A DNA stretch of 64,000 nucleotides from Margaritispora aquatica. Taxonomy: Eukaryota; Ascomycota; Leotiomycetes; Helotiales; Discinellaceae. Below, piece after piece: positions 23,123-34,778 of this stretch; positions within the stretch are counted from its first letter, which is position 1, and each line of letters starts with the position of its first letter. The position numbers were made by a program, and so were the translations under genes. Location: NCBI GenBank assembly GCA_007644065.1, contig VJWN01000026.1:124001-188000 (forward strand), given 5' to 3'. The notes under the pieces are model-generated. The model had not been told where the DNA came from and ran no database searches. It was given only the letters and a program-made list of their open reading frames with translations.

Positions 23123-25821
23123 CTACCAGCCATTATAATCAATATCTTCGCTCTTTTTCTTTTCGGCTTCCTTCCCCTTTCCCTTGCCGCCGTCCTTGTC
23201 CTCAAAGCTCAAGTTACCCATACCAGTGACTGGAGATGACGCGGGAACAAAAGCAACATGTTGCCAACTCTTCGATTTCAACGTACCCGAACCCGATCCT
23301 GGGATACCGGCATTGTCGGTCTTACTGCTTGCGGTGGGGGGATCATACCATCCAGGATGGTCTCGAGGGGGAGATGCCATTCCGGTTGCAGTTCCTCCCC
23401 AGACAGACTTGAACTCGATTTTGGGACCAGGAGGTAGGTTTTGAGCAGCTTGGTAGACGGGTAGTGCCATGGCTTGAGAGGGTTGCGCAGCACGGGCGAT
23501 GGCTTGCTTGCTGGTTCCTGGCGTGTGGTGAGGGCGAGGTGGAGGTGCTTCGGGTGACTATTTTGGTCAGTATTTTCGTGGAAATGATATGTGATGGAAA
23601 GCACAAAGAACACTTACAACTGGACAACCGCCATCACTATTCTCGCCCGAGGAACTCCATCCTTCTTCCTTCTCCAAGGCAAGCTCAGTGGCTTCTTTCA
23701 TAGAACTATTCACTCATCAGTTGATATTTTGTAATTCTGGATATTCATACTTACTCTGCGATTCTAGCTTTCTTCATCTTCTCTTTGTCAATCTTATCCT
23801 TATCCTCGATGTGTTTAATAGCAATTCCAATCATAGCCTGCAGGGTGTAGACAGCGTCATTTCCAGCATTATCTGTTTTCATACAATTCAAGTTAGCTAT
23901 GTTTCTCACCGAATTATAGATGGGGTGAAGGCTATAAGAGACGACTGAAAAGGTCTCTCGAACATATTGGTAAGGAGAAAGAAAGCTGGCGACTTACGGA
24001 GATGCCAGCCATCAATATCAAGCTCATAGAGAATCATGCCCAAGTTGCGAGGATTAATCTCACGCTTCACATAACGCCACATGCTTGCCGTATCAGCGAT
24101 CTCTTGCAAGTTAGAGAGGTCGCGGACGTTGTAGTTAAGCTGTTGCATGAAAGCAATATCGGCAAGTGTGTCGTGACCAACTAGAATGACATTTCTTTTA
24201 TTCTGGCCCTCCTCGATAGCAGAGGTGGCGCCAGAGAAGGGAGGCTTGAAGCAAGACGCGATGAATCGTGGGGCATCCTTGAGGGCAATGAACTCGCTCT
24301 TACTACAATCATATATTAGCGAAGGTTCACACAAATAGTGGAGGTACTCACCCAAAGCCAAATTTGTCAGCACATCCTTCGACGAATTCCGTGTTGTTGA
24401 AGTGGGCATGTTCCTTGATGCGGAAATGACGAGCTCGAATCTTGGACATCCAATTCTCTCCAAGTTTGCCAGGGATCACACCCTTGAGGTCACGAGTATC
24501 GAGCGTAGCGATACCAATTTCAGTAATCACCTTTGAGTTACGCTCGTAAGCCTCGATATCAACACAGACAAAAACAACATCACCCTCAGTCTCATATGGA
24601 GCCAACTTCGTTGCATTGAAAGAAGCGCAGGACCCAAGCTTTGCTCTGGCTGCCTTGATAGCTTCCTCATAGTCTCCCTTGACTCGACTTCCCCAGAGAT
24701 TCAACTCATTCTCGATAGCGTCGGTATCTACCTCCATAAGCTTGCGAAGACCTAGGTAACGCTGGATTCTTTTGAGCGAATGGCACCAAGCTTTTTGCTT
24801 CTCAATCCGATCTCTCTTCCTCTTCTCAGCGTTGGCAGCCTTTTTGTTCTTCTGGAGTTGAACCGTGTCTTCCATCTTCTTCTTGAAGGCTGCGAGAGAT
24901 CTGGCACTTGGCGTACCAAGGGCATCGGGCTCTCCATCCATCTTGAAGTAGCTGGGAGGAATGTTTTTGTGTAAATCATTAACCATACCTGCGTTTGTCG
25001 AATGTCCCAAATAACGTGGTCGAGGGTTGCCGTCGTTGTAAAACTGCAGTCTGAAACCTGCGTTAGAACCACCCAGGGGAATATGGAGTGCGATTCGAAG
25101 CGTATCGTTGATTGTCTGAAGGAAGCTCTCAAATTGGTGGGTTGGTACAAGAATGACTGGGTGTTGGTTTAGATCTGTAGTTCCACGGTGGATGTAGAAG
25201 CTGGTTTGGGAGTAAATGTCAATTTCGGCTATTTTGGTGATGCATGTACACATGGAATATAATAACTTACAAGTCCCACTCCTCATCCGTAAACTGATTA
25301 GCCTCGTAGAATGTAGCAACAACCTGAAGCTAGATTAGATGTTGTTTGTGTTACGGAAACGACAACACACCGAAGTCTAGAACCTACTTTATCTCTATTG
25401 CTCTGTCCAATGAATTTCCATGGATAATCCTTCACAGCTCTCCAAGGACAAAAGAGCTCCTCTTCTGCAGCTAACTGTCCAAGCTCAAGTGGGTATGTTT
25501 TGGCATCTGTCTCGTACTCTGGGCATCCGAAAATTAGTCTGACATGAAGAACGAAAGGTGAAAGTTTATGCATAACATACGTGAACGTCGAACAATTTTC
25601 TGAGGTGCAGCATTGACAGTTACACTCTTCTTCTTTTGCTTCTTCGACTTCGAAGCTGGAGGCTCCTTGATAATGTCTGCTTCTCTGATCATATCAGAGT
25701 CAGAATCAGTGCCTTCATAGAGATGCCTTGGAGTTTGAGGAACACCCCAACCCTCAAAGGCCGAGGTGTCGACCACATTCTCCTCCCCAAGAAGCTTCTG
25801 TAGTTTGTTCAACTTATCCAT
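23123..25821 (-). CDS. Gfd2/YDR514C-like DEDDh exonuclease-fold protein
   Basis: Eight exons: 25821-25581, 25518-25388, 25323-25271, 25200-24352, 24302-23998, 23872-23755, 23705-23618 and 23557-23123, 739 aa. The RNase H-like domain carries the acidic set of a DEDDh 3'-5' exonuclease: VCVDIEAYE (about residue 353), NVILVGHDTLADIAFMQQL (about 465) and HNAGNDAVYTLQAM (about 527-540). The last His is created across the exon 5/6 junction (C|AT). The middle is coiled, basic KRKRDRIEKQKAWCHSLKRI, and the C-terminal tail (from about 580) is disordered with GTSKQAIARAAQPSQAM. An upstream block (ELFCPWRAVKDYPWKFIGQS) is shared by fungal relatives. Yeast Gfd2 is linked to mRNA export; enzymatic activity here is inferred from residues only. 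Confidence 0.85.
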
Positions 25822-26669
25822 GATTAATGTGTATAATTTATTTGGTAGGAATGAAGACCTGGTATAAACCTGTGTTGATATTTAGATGTTGTTTTGTGTT
25901 GGAGGTGAATGCAGGTAGCCGGGTTTATATGCCTTCCCAACACATCTAAGACTGAATTTCCACAAAACTCTGACTTAATGATTGAATTCACATTGGCGTT
26001 AAAACAATTAACTTTTGGTGCCCTGGTTCTTGCTTTGGACATGAGAAGGCTCGCAGAGTTACAGATTGAGTAGGAAGGAACCTGATGCCTGAAATGAGAG
26101 TTTGACTCTCTACACAAAAACGGTGACAAGTGCGTTAGTCTAAATTTGTGAATCTACTTAGTGTGTATGCATCCTAGAGAAGATATAGCAATCATGTTTG
26201 TGGTTTGAGGGTGAACATTTTGCGCATGTATCTTGTTGATGTTTGACATCAGGTTACTAGCACCCTAGCTAAACAGCGAAGTCTTCTCTCGCATGGCAGA
26301 AGCTCGGCCCCACTTTGCAGAGTGACAGAAGCGAAAGCCACCTCATTTGCAAGGGGGTTATTGTAGTCTTAACATAAGGCAGAATCAAAGGTGCTTTTGA
26401 TCATTCACTGAAGTTGATGGACAGGATAAATTGGTCGGGGAAAAACTCTAAGTTTACAATCATGGCATGTTCTTTATCATGGCTACGCAACATAAAGTCA
26501 AAACCAGGTTACCTAAAACCACAATGTGTAACCAGAAACTCCTGGATATGATAGCACATTGGCGAGAAATTGAGTCTTTACCCAAGGACATGTTATTGAT
26601 GCACCCGGAATGAGAAAACTATTATCTCTATCCACCTAGCTATAACTCATTCTCCCTCGTTGAGCATCG
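25822..26669. other. intergenic region
   Basis: About 850 bp between the DEDDh gene start and the MJ1316-protein stop. It contains the promoter of the former and the 3' UTR of the latter. No convincing gene. Confidence 0.5.
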
Positions 26670-28847
26670 TCAAGTCTCACCAAAGATCTTGTCAAGCCTC
26701 GTACTTCTATCCCACATAACCTCCCCTGCACTACCTGGTTGGGTGCGTTTAAAATACTGGATCCGATGCTCTGGGATGAACTCCTCGTGAGTCGTATCTC
26801 TTTGCCAAGAGGCTGCTGCTTTCTCTTGCATCTTCGAGGTATGTCGATCCACATAGCCAACTGCAGGATTGTTAGCATGCATTTGGAACGAGCACTTCCA
26901 GAGCAGCCTCGTTAAAACTCACCAACGAACTGATCAATATCCAAACTCGAGTCGTACTTCAGCCGTGTCAGAACATCTGATGCGGGTCGCAGCTTCACAG
27001 TCGCAGCTTCAGACCTCTCAGTCGACTCATCCTTCACACCCTTTCGGCCATCTTTGAAGACTTTTTTAGTCTTAGGTCGAATTGGTAATTCTGAATTTGC
27101 TCGGTCCTTTAGGTCTTTTTCGAGTGGGTTGGGTATCGCTTTCCGAGGCCACTTTCTTGAACTGACAGTAAAGACTGTGTCGAAGTCGGACGATTTGATG
27201 GACTTGATGGTCATGAAACACTCTCCAGGCACGTTATCTTTGTCTTTTGCTGCTCTCTCGACCATTTTATCGATTGCGTGGATGATAAAACCACCCTCAG
27301 TGTAGCCTACCACGTAGAATCCTTTGTGAAAAGTCAGCTTGAACCGTAAGTGAAAGCAGGTGAGAAAGAATTCATGAACCAGTAGTAACCACTTCGTCTT
27401 CGCCAAAGCCGAGAAGCAATATATTATCTCTCTTTCCCATACTATCTAGCCGCTATTGAAGCTGAAGGCGAAGACGAAGACGAATTGGTCTGGTCTGGTC
27501 TGGTCTCAATTCTTTGCAAAAGCTTACCTTCGTATGGGGTCTCTTGTTTCCTCTCTTGATGAGATTCGCGTTCCAATCCTTCATATTCAGCCTCCAACCT
27601 TCCAGGCCAAATCGTGTAACTGTCCGATGCTGCCTACATTAGCCAACGTGTCTCTCATTTATAGCCTTACACCAACCTGATTTAGTAATCGTCCACAACC
27701 TCTGCTCAACCATAGATAACCACTGTGCACCACGCATACCCGAGCAAGTAAACACAACCGAAATTTGAAGATAATTTGGATACGCCATAACCTCACGCAG
27801 AGGCACTTTGGAGAGATTTTTGACCAACGCTGGCCAATTTTCGACATCAGAGTCGTTAGAAAACACAGGTATTTGGTGCATAGTCGCCATGGCACCTAAA
27901 TAATCAGTATCCGCTACGTTTAGGAAATTCTTGACGGATCCGTCTAGATTTGACTTAGGATTTGAGGCAAGAAAGTCGAAAATGATGTTAAGAATCTCCT
28001 TTGGCATCATGAATTGCTTGCTCGGATCACCAGAACTCATCCGGCCCCGAGCTAAAGCCCAAGTTCTCGCAATGTGACTAAAAGTGGTCAGTCTGACCCT
28101 GCAGACCCTGCGAAAGACTTGGAGAGGCACTCACTATGAAGCACGGGCAACTTTCATGTTGGAATTGTGTAGGCGCTCTCGATCTGTCTTCAAACCTTCG
28201 ACCAGCGCGCTAGGGGAATCTTAGCCATTGTGATCCATTGTTATGATTACTGAACTATGAATCTACGACTTACCTGATGTGACTACAACCATTGCTGGGA
28301 TCCTTCAAGAAAGAGCTAGATGCACTCGCAATATCTGGGTATCTAGAACCATATAGTCAGTCTCAAAAATTGGAAATTTCGACACATTCTGATCCTACCT
28401 TCGAAGTAGATCATTGCACTGCCTATACAGGACCTTGAACTCAATCCCAGCCAAGGAGAGCTCAAAAAGTCCATCGTGGACATTAAAAACATTTACCTGC
28501 AAATCGTCTTCTGCAGCTGCAATTGTCTCCCAGAAAACATCGACAAAAACAAACGGATCAATGGTACCAACTGCTAGACAAGGAAGCGATTCGCCCCTTG
28601 GTGTCACTCCAAGGAGGTGCGTTCCTATTGCGAGCAATTTGACGATCGGGATCGATGCAGCTCTCGCTGACGCTGGGTTGATCTCATCATCTTCGTCGTC
28701 CTCCTCTTCCTCACTACTTTCACTCTGCTCCTGCGCTCCAGAGTTTGCAGTCTCCAATAATCGTCGCAATTGCTCGAATGCCACCCGACACTTGTCCCAG
28801 TAGGGCTTGTTCAGCTCGTGAAATTCCGTAGGATAATCGACCGCCAT
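26670..28847 (-). CDS. nucleotidyltransferase-like protein with C-terminal MJ1316 (DUF504) domain
   Basis: Eight exons: 28847-28399, 28342-28274, 28209-28135, 28077-27677, 27629-27528, 27445-27380, 27321-26923 and 26860-26670, 583 aa. The C-terminus is an MJ1316 (PF04457) domain, proposed to recognise cyclic RNA ends: ASDVLTRLKYDSSLDIDQFV, VGYVDRHT, THEEFIPEHRIQYFKR and VMWDRSTRLDKIFG. The N-terminal half (LLAIGTHLLGVTPRGESLPC, then DPFVFVDVFWE, then FELSLAGIEFKVLYRQ) resembles a nucleotidyltransferase fold but the acidic triad is not obvious, so this part is inference. Between them are an acidic run (SSEEEEDDEDDEIN) and a helical domain (YHIARTWALARGRM). Likely RNA processing. Divergent from AsnRS. 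Confidence 0.75.
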
Positions 28848-29742
28848 GATAAAGACCGTATGTATTGCTTGTTAAGTGAGGTTTGAATTGAAGATCGAAA
28901 TAAGAGAGGAGGTTCTATTGTCCTTTAAAGCAAACCTTGACTCACTCGCCGTGTGTTGAAACTTCGCATGAGATGAGGGACGATTAATCAATTGCAGTGC
29001 GTGGTGGCTCAGCCCTCGATGAGTGATTATGAGTCAAGGGGATGGGGCTTTGAAGGAATGCAAATGCAAACGCAAAAGCAACGACGACGAGAAGTGGAAT
29101 CGATACTTCATCACGTTTGAGATGTAGATAGATGCACTTAAGTACAGATAATAAATAATAGAAGCTGCTTGTGATTATGGTCCTGCTTGAACAAAAATAG
29201 AGTGTCGATCTCGTATAGCGTATAGCGTATACCGGATTTATTAAACTACACATCATTGTGAGGGAGACACCTACATCAACTTTACTCTCAAAAATACTTG
29301 AATCTCTTATCTCTCAAGCTAGGGAACAACGAGATCTCTTATGAAGAGCAACACCCAACTGATTTGGCTCTGTAAAAGACAACTGCCCACATCAAGCATG
29401 ACCACAATTGACCTCCTTGTGGACGGATTGAAGATAGAACATACAAAGGTTTGGGTGCAATTAAAGACAAACGCTCAATCAGGATAGAATTTTTGTAATA
29501 GTTATCACCGATTAGACCAGGCTCATTAGGAAAGCTACCATTCTTAGTTCTCAACCGGAGCTGGATCTGATCGGATTAGTTATCTGTAAGTCTGTGAGTC
29601 TGTGACGCTGGGGGCCTCCTCAAAACTGTTCCAGGTCCTAGTGACTCATTTTCGAGATTTACCTACTACAATGTCAGACTTCCTCCTTCATTCTTCTTTC
29701 AGTTATATTTTCAACCAATTTCGCAATTGCTTTCCCACAATC
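28848..29742. other. divergent promoter region, MJ1316 protein / AsnRS
   Basis: About 900 bp between two start codons. No gene is visible. An ATG at 29671 is in frame with AsnRS and would add 24 residues (MSDFLLHSSFSYIFNQFRNC and four more). Confidence 0.5.
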
Positions 29743-31882
29743 ATGGCGTCAGCTATCACAGTGCCAGCGATCATTCCTCTGGATACCGATCAGACACCAA
29801 TTCAACACGAAATCTATATCAACGAGACTGAAGGCACTGATTCACCAGATACTACTGGAACCAAGGAAGATCCTTTTATGACACTCTTAGCAGCATATAT
29901 CACCTTTCCGCCTTCACTCAGCACTCCCTCGACGCAATTCTACATTTCCACGCCCACCACAACAAGCGAGTCCCAACCTACACAATGGAAAGAAGCCACC
30001 AAGACGGCGATGAAGAAGACCATCGGACGCTACGCCGAGCATGTCAAGAAAGTCCATAAAGCCGAAGAGGAAGAAGCAAAAAGACAGCTCGCACTAATCG
30101 AAGCTGGAAAAGTGATCATCTCGGAGGACGCAAGTCTGCCTACAGCCATCAAGATGAAGATCTCTGCACAAACGTCCGAGAGCGTTGTCTTAGGCACTAA
30201 AACCGTGAAAGGGACTAGAGTCAAGGTCATGGGCAGAATCGAGAACATCCGCGCTTCGAAGATGAACACTTTTGTATACTTGTCTGATACCCGAGGGACG
30301 CTGTTGTGTATATTCTCCGGTGCAGTCAATGCTGTTGCTCCTGTGCTATTTCAGAAACAGGCTACATTAGAAGTTTATGGAGAGATGAGGGAAGTTCCTG
30401 CTGAGAACAAGGCGCCTGGAGATCGGGAGCTGCATGTTGTGAGTGAACCTTCTCGTAGTACTTTCTCGCTTCCAATATCCTTTCCAAGTATCAAACCGAC
30501 TCTCCAACTAGCCTCTTAGATCCCAGATTCTTTTAGCACTAAAACAGCTCATACACATAAGTCTAATACAAGACTGACATATCTCGCCTTTACAGGATTA
30601 CTACAAAATCATCGGCTCATCACCCGGCGGCAAAGAATCATTCACAACTCTCGTCCCCTCCGATGCAGCCCAAGCCATGCTCCCTCATCTCCGCCATCTC
30701 ATCCTCCGCCGACCAGACGAAACAATGATCATGAAAGTCCGCGCAGCAGCACTAGGTGCATTCCGCCAATTCTACCAAGAACAAGAAATGCGCGAGACCA
30801 CTGCCCCCTCGTTTGTTCAAACGCAAGCTGAGGGAAGTGGTTCGCTATTTAGCTTATCATGTAAGCGAGTTCCATTTCATTGTGCACTTGAATCTTGAAT
30901 CTTCACTCTTACAACCTCGACGAAGCTACAAGTTCTAACACCCCACCCCCAACAGATTACAACCAAACCGCCCACCTCACCCAAACCTCACAACTCTACC
31001 TCGAGACCCAACTCCCGATCCTCGGCTCCTGCTACGCGATCCAATCGTCCTTTCGCGCCGAGAACTCGCACACACGCCGGCACTTATCCGAATACATGCA
31101 CGTGGAAGGCGAGCTAGATTTCATCACTTTCCCTGACCTACTCTCTCACATCGAAGACCTCGTCTGCGGCGTCATCGCCACCTTACTCTCTGATCCCGAA
31201 AGCGCAGCATACATCCGCACGCTCCACCCAGGCTTCACAGCCCCAGTAAGACCGTTCAAGCGCATGAAATACACCGACGCGATAGCCTGGCTGCAAGAAC
31301 GCGGCGTACGGACCGAAGAGGGCAAAGAGCACAGTTTCGGCGACGACATCGCAGAGAAAGCAGAGCGAGAAATGACAGATGCGATTAGTGTCCCAATCTT
31401 ACTAACGCATTTCCCGGTGCAATTGAAGGCGTTTTACATGAAGCGTGACCCCGCGGATCGCAGGGTGACAGAGGGCGTGGATTTGCTCGTCCCGGGCGTG
31501 GGCGAGATTGTGGGTGGTGGGATGAGGATGGAGGATCATGGGGAACTGATGGGGTCTATGCGCGAGGAGGGCTTGGAAGTCGAGAGGTATCGGTTTTATT
31601 CTGATCAGAGAGTGTGAGTTGCCTGCTTTCTCATGCTGCTTCTTCGTAGTGATGTTCTTTTGTTATGAGAGATGGGTTGCTAATGTGTTTGGATGTTAGG
31701 TATGGGAGTTCCCCCCACGGAGGCTATGGCTTGGGACTAGAGCGCTTCCTCGCTTGGATACTAGATCGCCATTCTGTGCGCGAGTGTGTTCCATACCCGA
31801 GATATCCTGGGAAATGGTGAGTCCTTCTCATTCCCATCTCACACTGTGATCTTGCCAATACTGATTAATTAGCACTCCATGA
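29743..31882 (+). CDS. DED81: asparaginyl-tRNA synthetase, cytosolic
   Basis: Charges tRNA-Asn in the cytosol. Exons 29743-30438, 30596-30860, 30956-31613, 31700-31816 and 31873-31882; 581 aa. An N-terminal extension with a charged helix ([17 protein letters not shown]) precedes the OB-fold anticodon-binding domain ([20 protein letters not shown], about residues 150-190). Class II motif 2 is [20 protein letters not shown] (about residue 353), and motif 3 is [14 protein letters not shown] in exon 4. [20 protein letters not shown] and [14 protein letters not shown] are AsnRS/AspRS-type segments; the overall pattern and the ending PRYPGKCTP favour AsnRS. The final coding exon is just 10 nt (C-ACT-CCA-TGA), which simple gene finders may miss. 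Confidence 0.93.
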
Positions 31883-32769
31883 TTCTGGATGTAGATTCAA
31901 GGTTGTAAATTGTAAGGTTTAGAATTGTGTTAGATAGGCAGGCAATAGAATGTCGCGAATGGTCGACACAAGTCTCTGTTTGTGTCCCAAAAGTAATCTA
32001 GCACCACGTAAAAGCCATATAAGTAAGACCAACCAAGCCATTCCTCACATAAGAATATACAATAGGGTACGCGAAATTTTCAAGCATTACACAAAAGCAG
32101 AAGCAAAATACAAAAAAAAACACACCATCAAAATCCCATCTCTCTCTCTCTCTCTCTCTATTTGCAAATCTGTACACGTGTGCCTTTTTTTTTCTCTCTA
32201 TAAAATAACATCGAAGAAATCACATTCAAGAATATTGCCTAACCTTCACCTACACACCACACCGTGTATTCACCTCTCCATCTAATGCTTACCTAGGTAG
32301 TTATCTACATTATGTACTGCTACCTAGCCTCATTAGTAACTCAACACTACATAGGTAAGACACGAATGCTCAACCAAGAAGATCAGTATTCAAATTATCT
32401 AGATCAATACAAAGTGCGACCCGTCCCACATTGAACAATTCCATCAGTAATGTCAATTCAATATCAGATTCACACAGTTCACGTCAAGGTGACATAAATT
32501 TCAAAATGGTTGTAATGAGTCAATTCATAAAATGCATCTGCAATAATACAAAGCCAGCTAGCGCCTAACCACAGCCAGCCAAAGCACAAACGAGAGCCAT
32601 CATAGTCACAACAGCGACAACCTTTCGCCATTCCATATGTACCATAACCCCATTTTACCACCCAGGTCAGAACCAGACCTGCCAAACCACATTCCCAAAG
32701 CCAAAGCCATAATTCATAAATAACACCATACTACAAAAATACAAGAACCCAGGTACCCAGATGAAGTAT
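31883..32769. other. convergent 3' region of AsnRS and pacC
   Basis: About 890 bp between two stops. It contains a (CT)n tract at 32139-32159, a perfect TACCTAGGTA palindrome at 32290-32299 and no recognisable gene. Confidence 0.55.
32139..32159. repeat. (CT)n microsatellite
   Basis: About ten uninterrupted CT units in the AsnRS/pacC 3' spacer. Confidence 0.9.
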
Positions 32770-34778
32770 CTACTCGTCGAACTTGATAGTAGGATACGAG
32801 ATGGCAGTAGGGCTGCTGGTCTTCTTCTCCTCAACCTTAGCATCAACGCCACCCATCTCGGTATCTTCATCCTCGACGTACTCCTTGCGTTCGAGACGTT
32901 CAGCAACGAGCTTGCGGAGAGCCTCGATGACACGGATGTTCTCGATCCAAGCTTCCTCCTCACGGTCACGAGCGCTGTCACCACTCTCAGAAACCGCAGA
33001 GCGGGGTGAGCTGACGCCTGAGAGAGCTGGGTCAATGTTGGAAATGACTTCTGTGCGGGTGATGACTGGAGACTTGGGGGTGGCCGAGCGAGTAGATGAT
33101 GCATCATCAGAATCACGCTCCAAAGCTGAAGGAGCACTGCGTTGAAGCATGCCTCCAGAGTAACGACGGCGAGGATCGCTATCGAAGTTGGTGCCAAGTG
33201 TAGATGTGGGAGCGGTGGTGGAGTGTGGTGAATAACCCAATGAAACAGCTGGGAGACTTGGGTATGCTGCTGAGGCAGTGGAGCTGTGACGAGAAACGGG
33301 AGACATGCCGTGAGAGGAAACAGGAGACTGGCCTGAGGTGTATGAGAGAGCGCTTGAAGGAGGAGTCAAAGCTGGGGTGCTAGCGTGGGACGACTGTGCT
33401 GAATGAGTGGCCATCATAGGAGCGACATGAGACGAGGTGACTTGGTGCTGCATGTGGCTCATGCCATGCTGGAGATGAGCTTGTGGTGGAGAGTGGCTGT
33501 GTGGGCGGTATTGCATGTTGGTGGGAACGTAATGTGTGCCAGCTTGTTGAATACCAGCTGCAGCAGCGGCATTGGAACTCTCATACACAGTCGATTGCAT
33601 CTGCTCCAAGAATTGATCGATGTTCATCAGATCAGCCTTGGTCCTTAGATTGGGCAATGGAAGAGCGTATTGATGTTGGTGCATAGGAGCATGGTGGCCA
33701 CCGTGGTGACCTCCATGGCCATCAACAGCCACGAGAGCAGGGGCGGTCTGAATATATTCTGAGAGGCCACCACCACTGTGCATTGGAATTCCTTGTAGAG
33801 CCATCAAGCGTTGACCAACTTGAGCGTAAGAAGTAGGGTCAATCTGGCGGCGCTTGGCATCTCCAAAGAACTCGTCTAAGGCATCATAATTGCGCTTGCG
33901 GGTATCGTAGGCTGCATGGTGGGCAAGGTTGGCTGCATGTGGAACTGGATAGTAAACAGGAGCATAGGAATTGTGTTGTTGCTGAGGTTGGTAGTAGGGA
34001 TTGTGGCCGGGGTGGTGTGGAGCGCCGTAGTTTGCAGCTGAGCCAGGATGCATTTGAGCACTGTGGTCATAATAGCTTCCAGTTGCTGCAAGATGATGCA
34101 AATCAGCTACTACTATTCCCTAGGTCAGATGTGGGTATATGGGGGAACAACCATTTACGTTGCTTTACGTACCTTTGCCACCTTGTCTGTAACTGTTCTG
34201 GCCACCAGGTCCATGATGCTCGGGTGATCTGACAAGTACAGAATCATCGGCGTGTGTCTGTTTCTCTTGTTAGGCATTTGAAGAATATAATTTCCTAGAA
34301 GAGTTGCTTACCTTGACATGCTTCTTAAGATCTTGAGGACGCTTAAATGCCTTTCCACAGAAGTCACACTTGTGTGGCTTTAGTGGGACATGCACACGAA
34401 TGTGCGAAGTGATGTGATCACGCTTCACGGTAGTAGTTCTGCAAGAGTTCCATCCGCAAGTGAGATTCAGGTTGTTTGTGGACTTTCTTCCGACATGCTT
34501 CTCACAGATATGATCCTGTAGAAACGTATCGTTAGCAACGTGAACAAGAGGAGTGAAGTAATAGGAGCACGTGATCTCGGTTACTTGTTAGTGATTTCTT
34601 TACTTACAAAGAGAGCTTCAGCTGTTGGGCAGCGTTCTGCACATTTGTCCCATTGGCACGAGAGATTGTCGTCAGTGCTAATTGCTGCTGCTGGTCGAGG
34701 TGCTTCAACAGGAGGAACTGCTGTCACGACAGGTTCCTGCGTCTGTGGAGGCTGCTGTTCTGGTGCGGGAGCAGACAT
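32770..34778 (-). CDS. pacC: PacC/Rim101 ambient-pH transcription factor
   Basis: Master regulator of alkaline-pH response, activated by PalB and proteasomal cleavage, binding GCCARG. Four exons: 34778-34608, 34515-34312, 34257-34173 and 34085-32770, 591 aa. Three C2H2 fingers: finger 1 C41/C46/H59/H64 (CQWDKC, HICEKH), finger 2 C77/C82/H95/H99 ([20 protein letters not shown]) and finger 3 C107/C110/H123/H127 ([19 protein letters not shown]). Next come the conserved [13 protein letters not shown] and a nuclear-localisation-like stretch, [20 protein letters not shown]. The middle is His/Gln-rich and the last third Ser/Pro-rich with an acidic, helical end ([20 protein letters not shown]). Finger 1 is split from its His pair by intron 1. 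The upstream region carries many GCCARG elements, suggesting autoregulation. Confidence 0.96.

Noticed and set aside
32139..32159. CT tract as a polypyrimidine splice or promoter element
   Set aside because: It lies between two convergent stops with no exon after it; a plain microsatellite is simpler.
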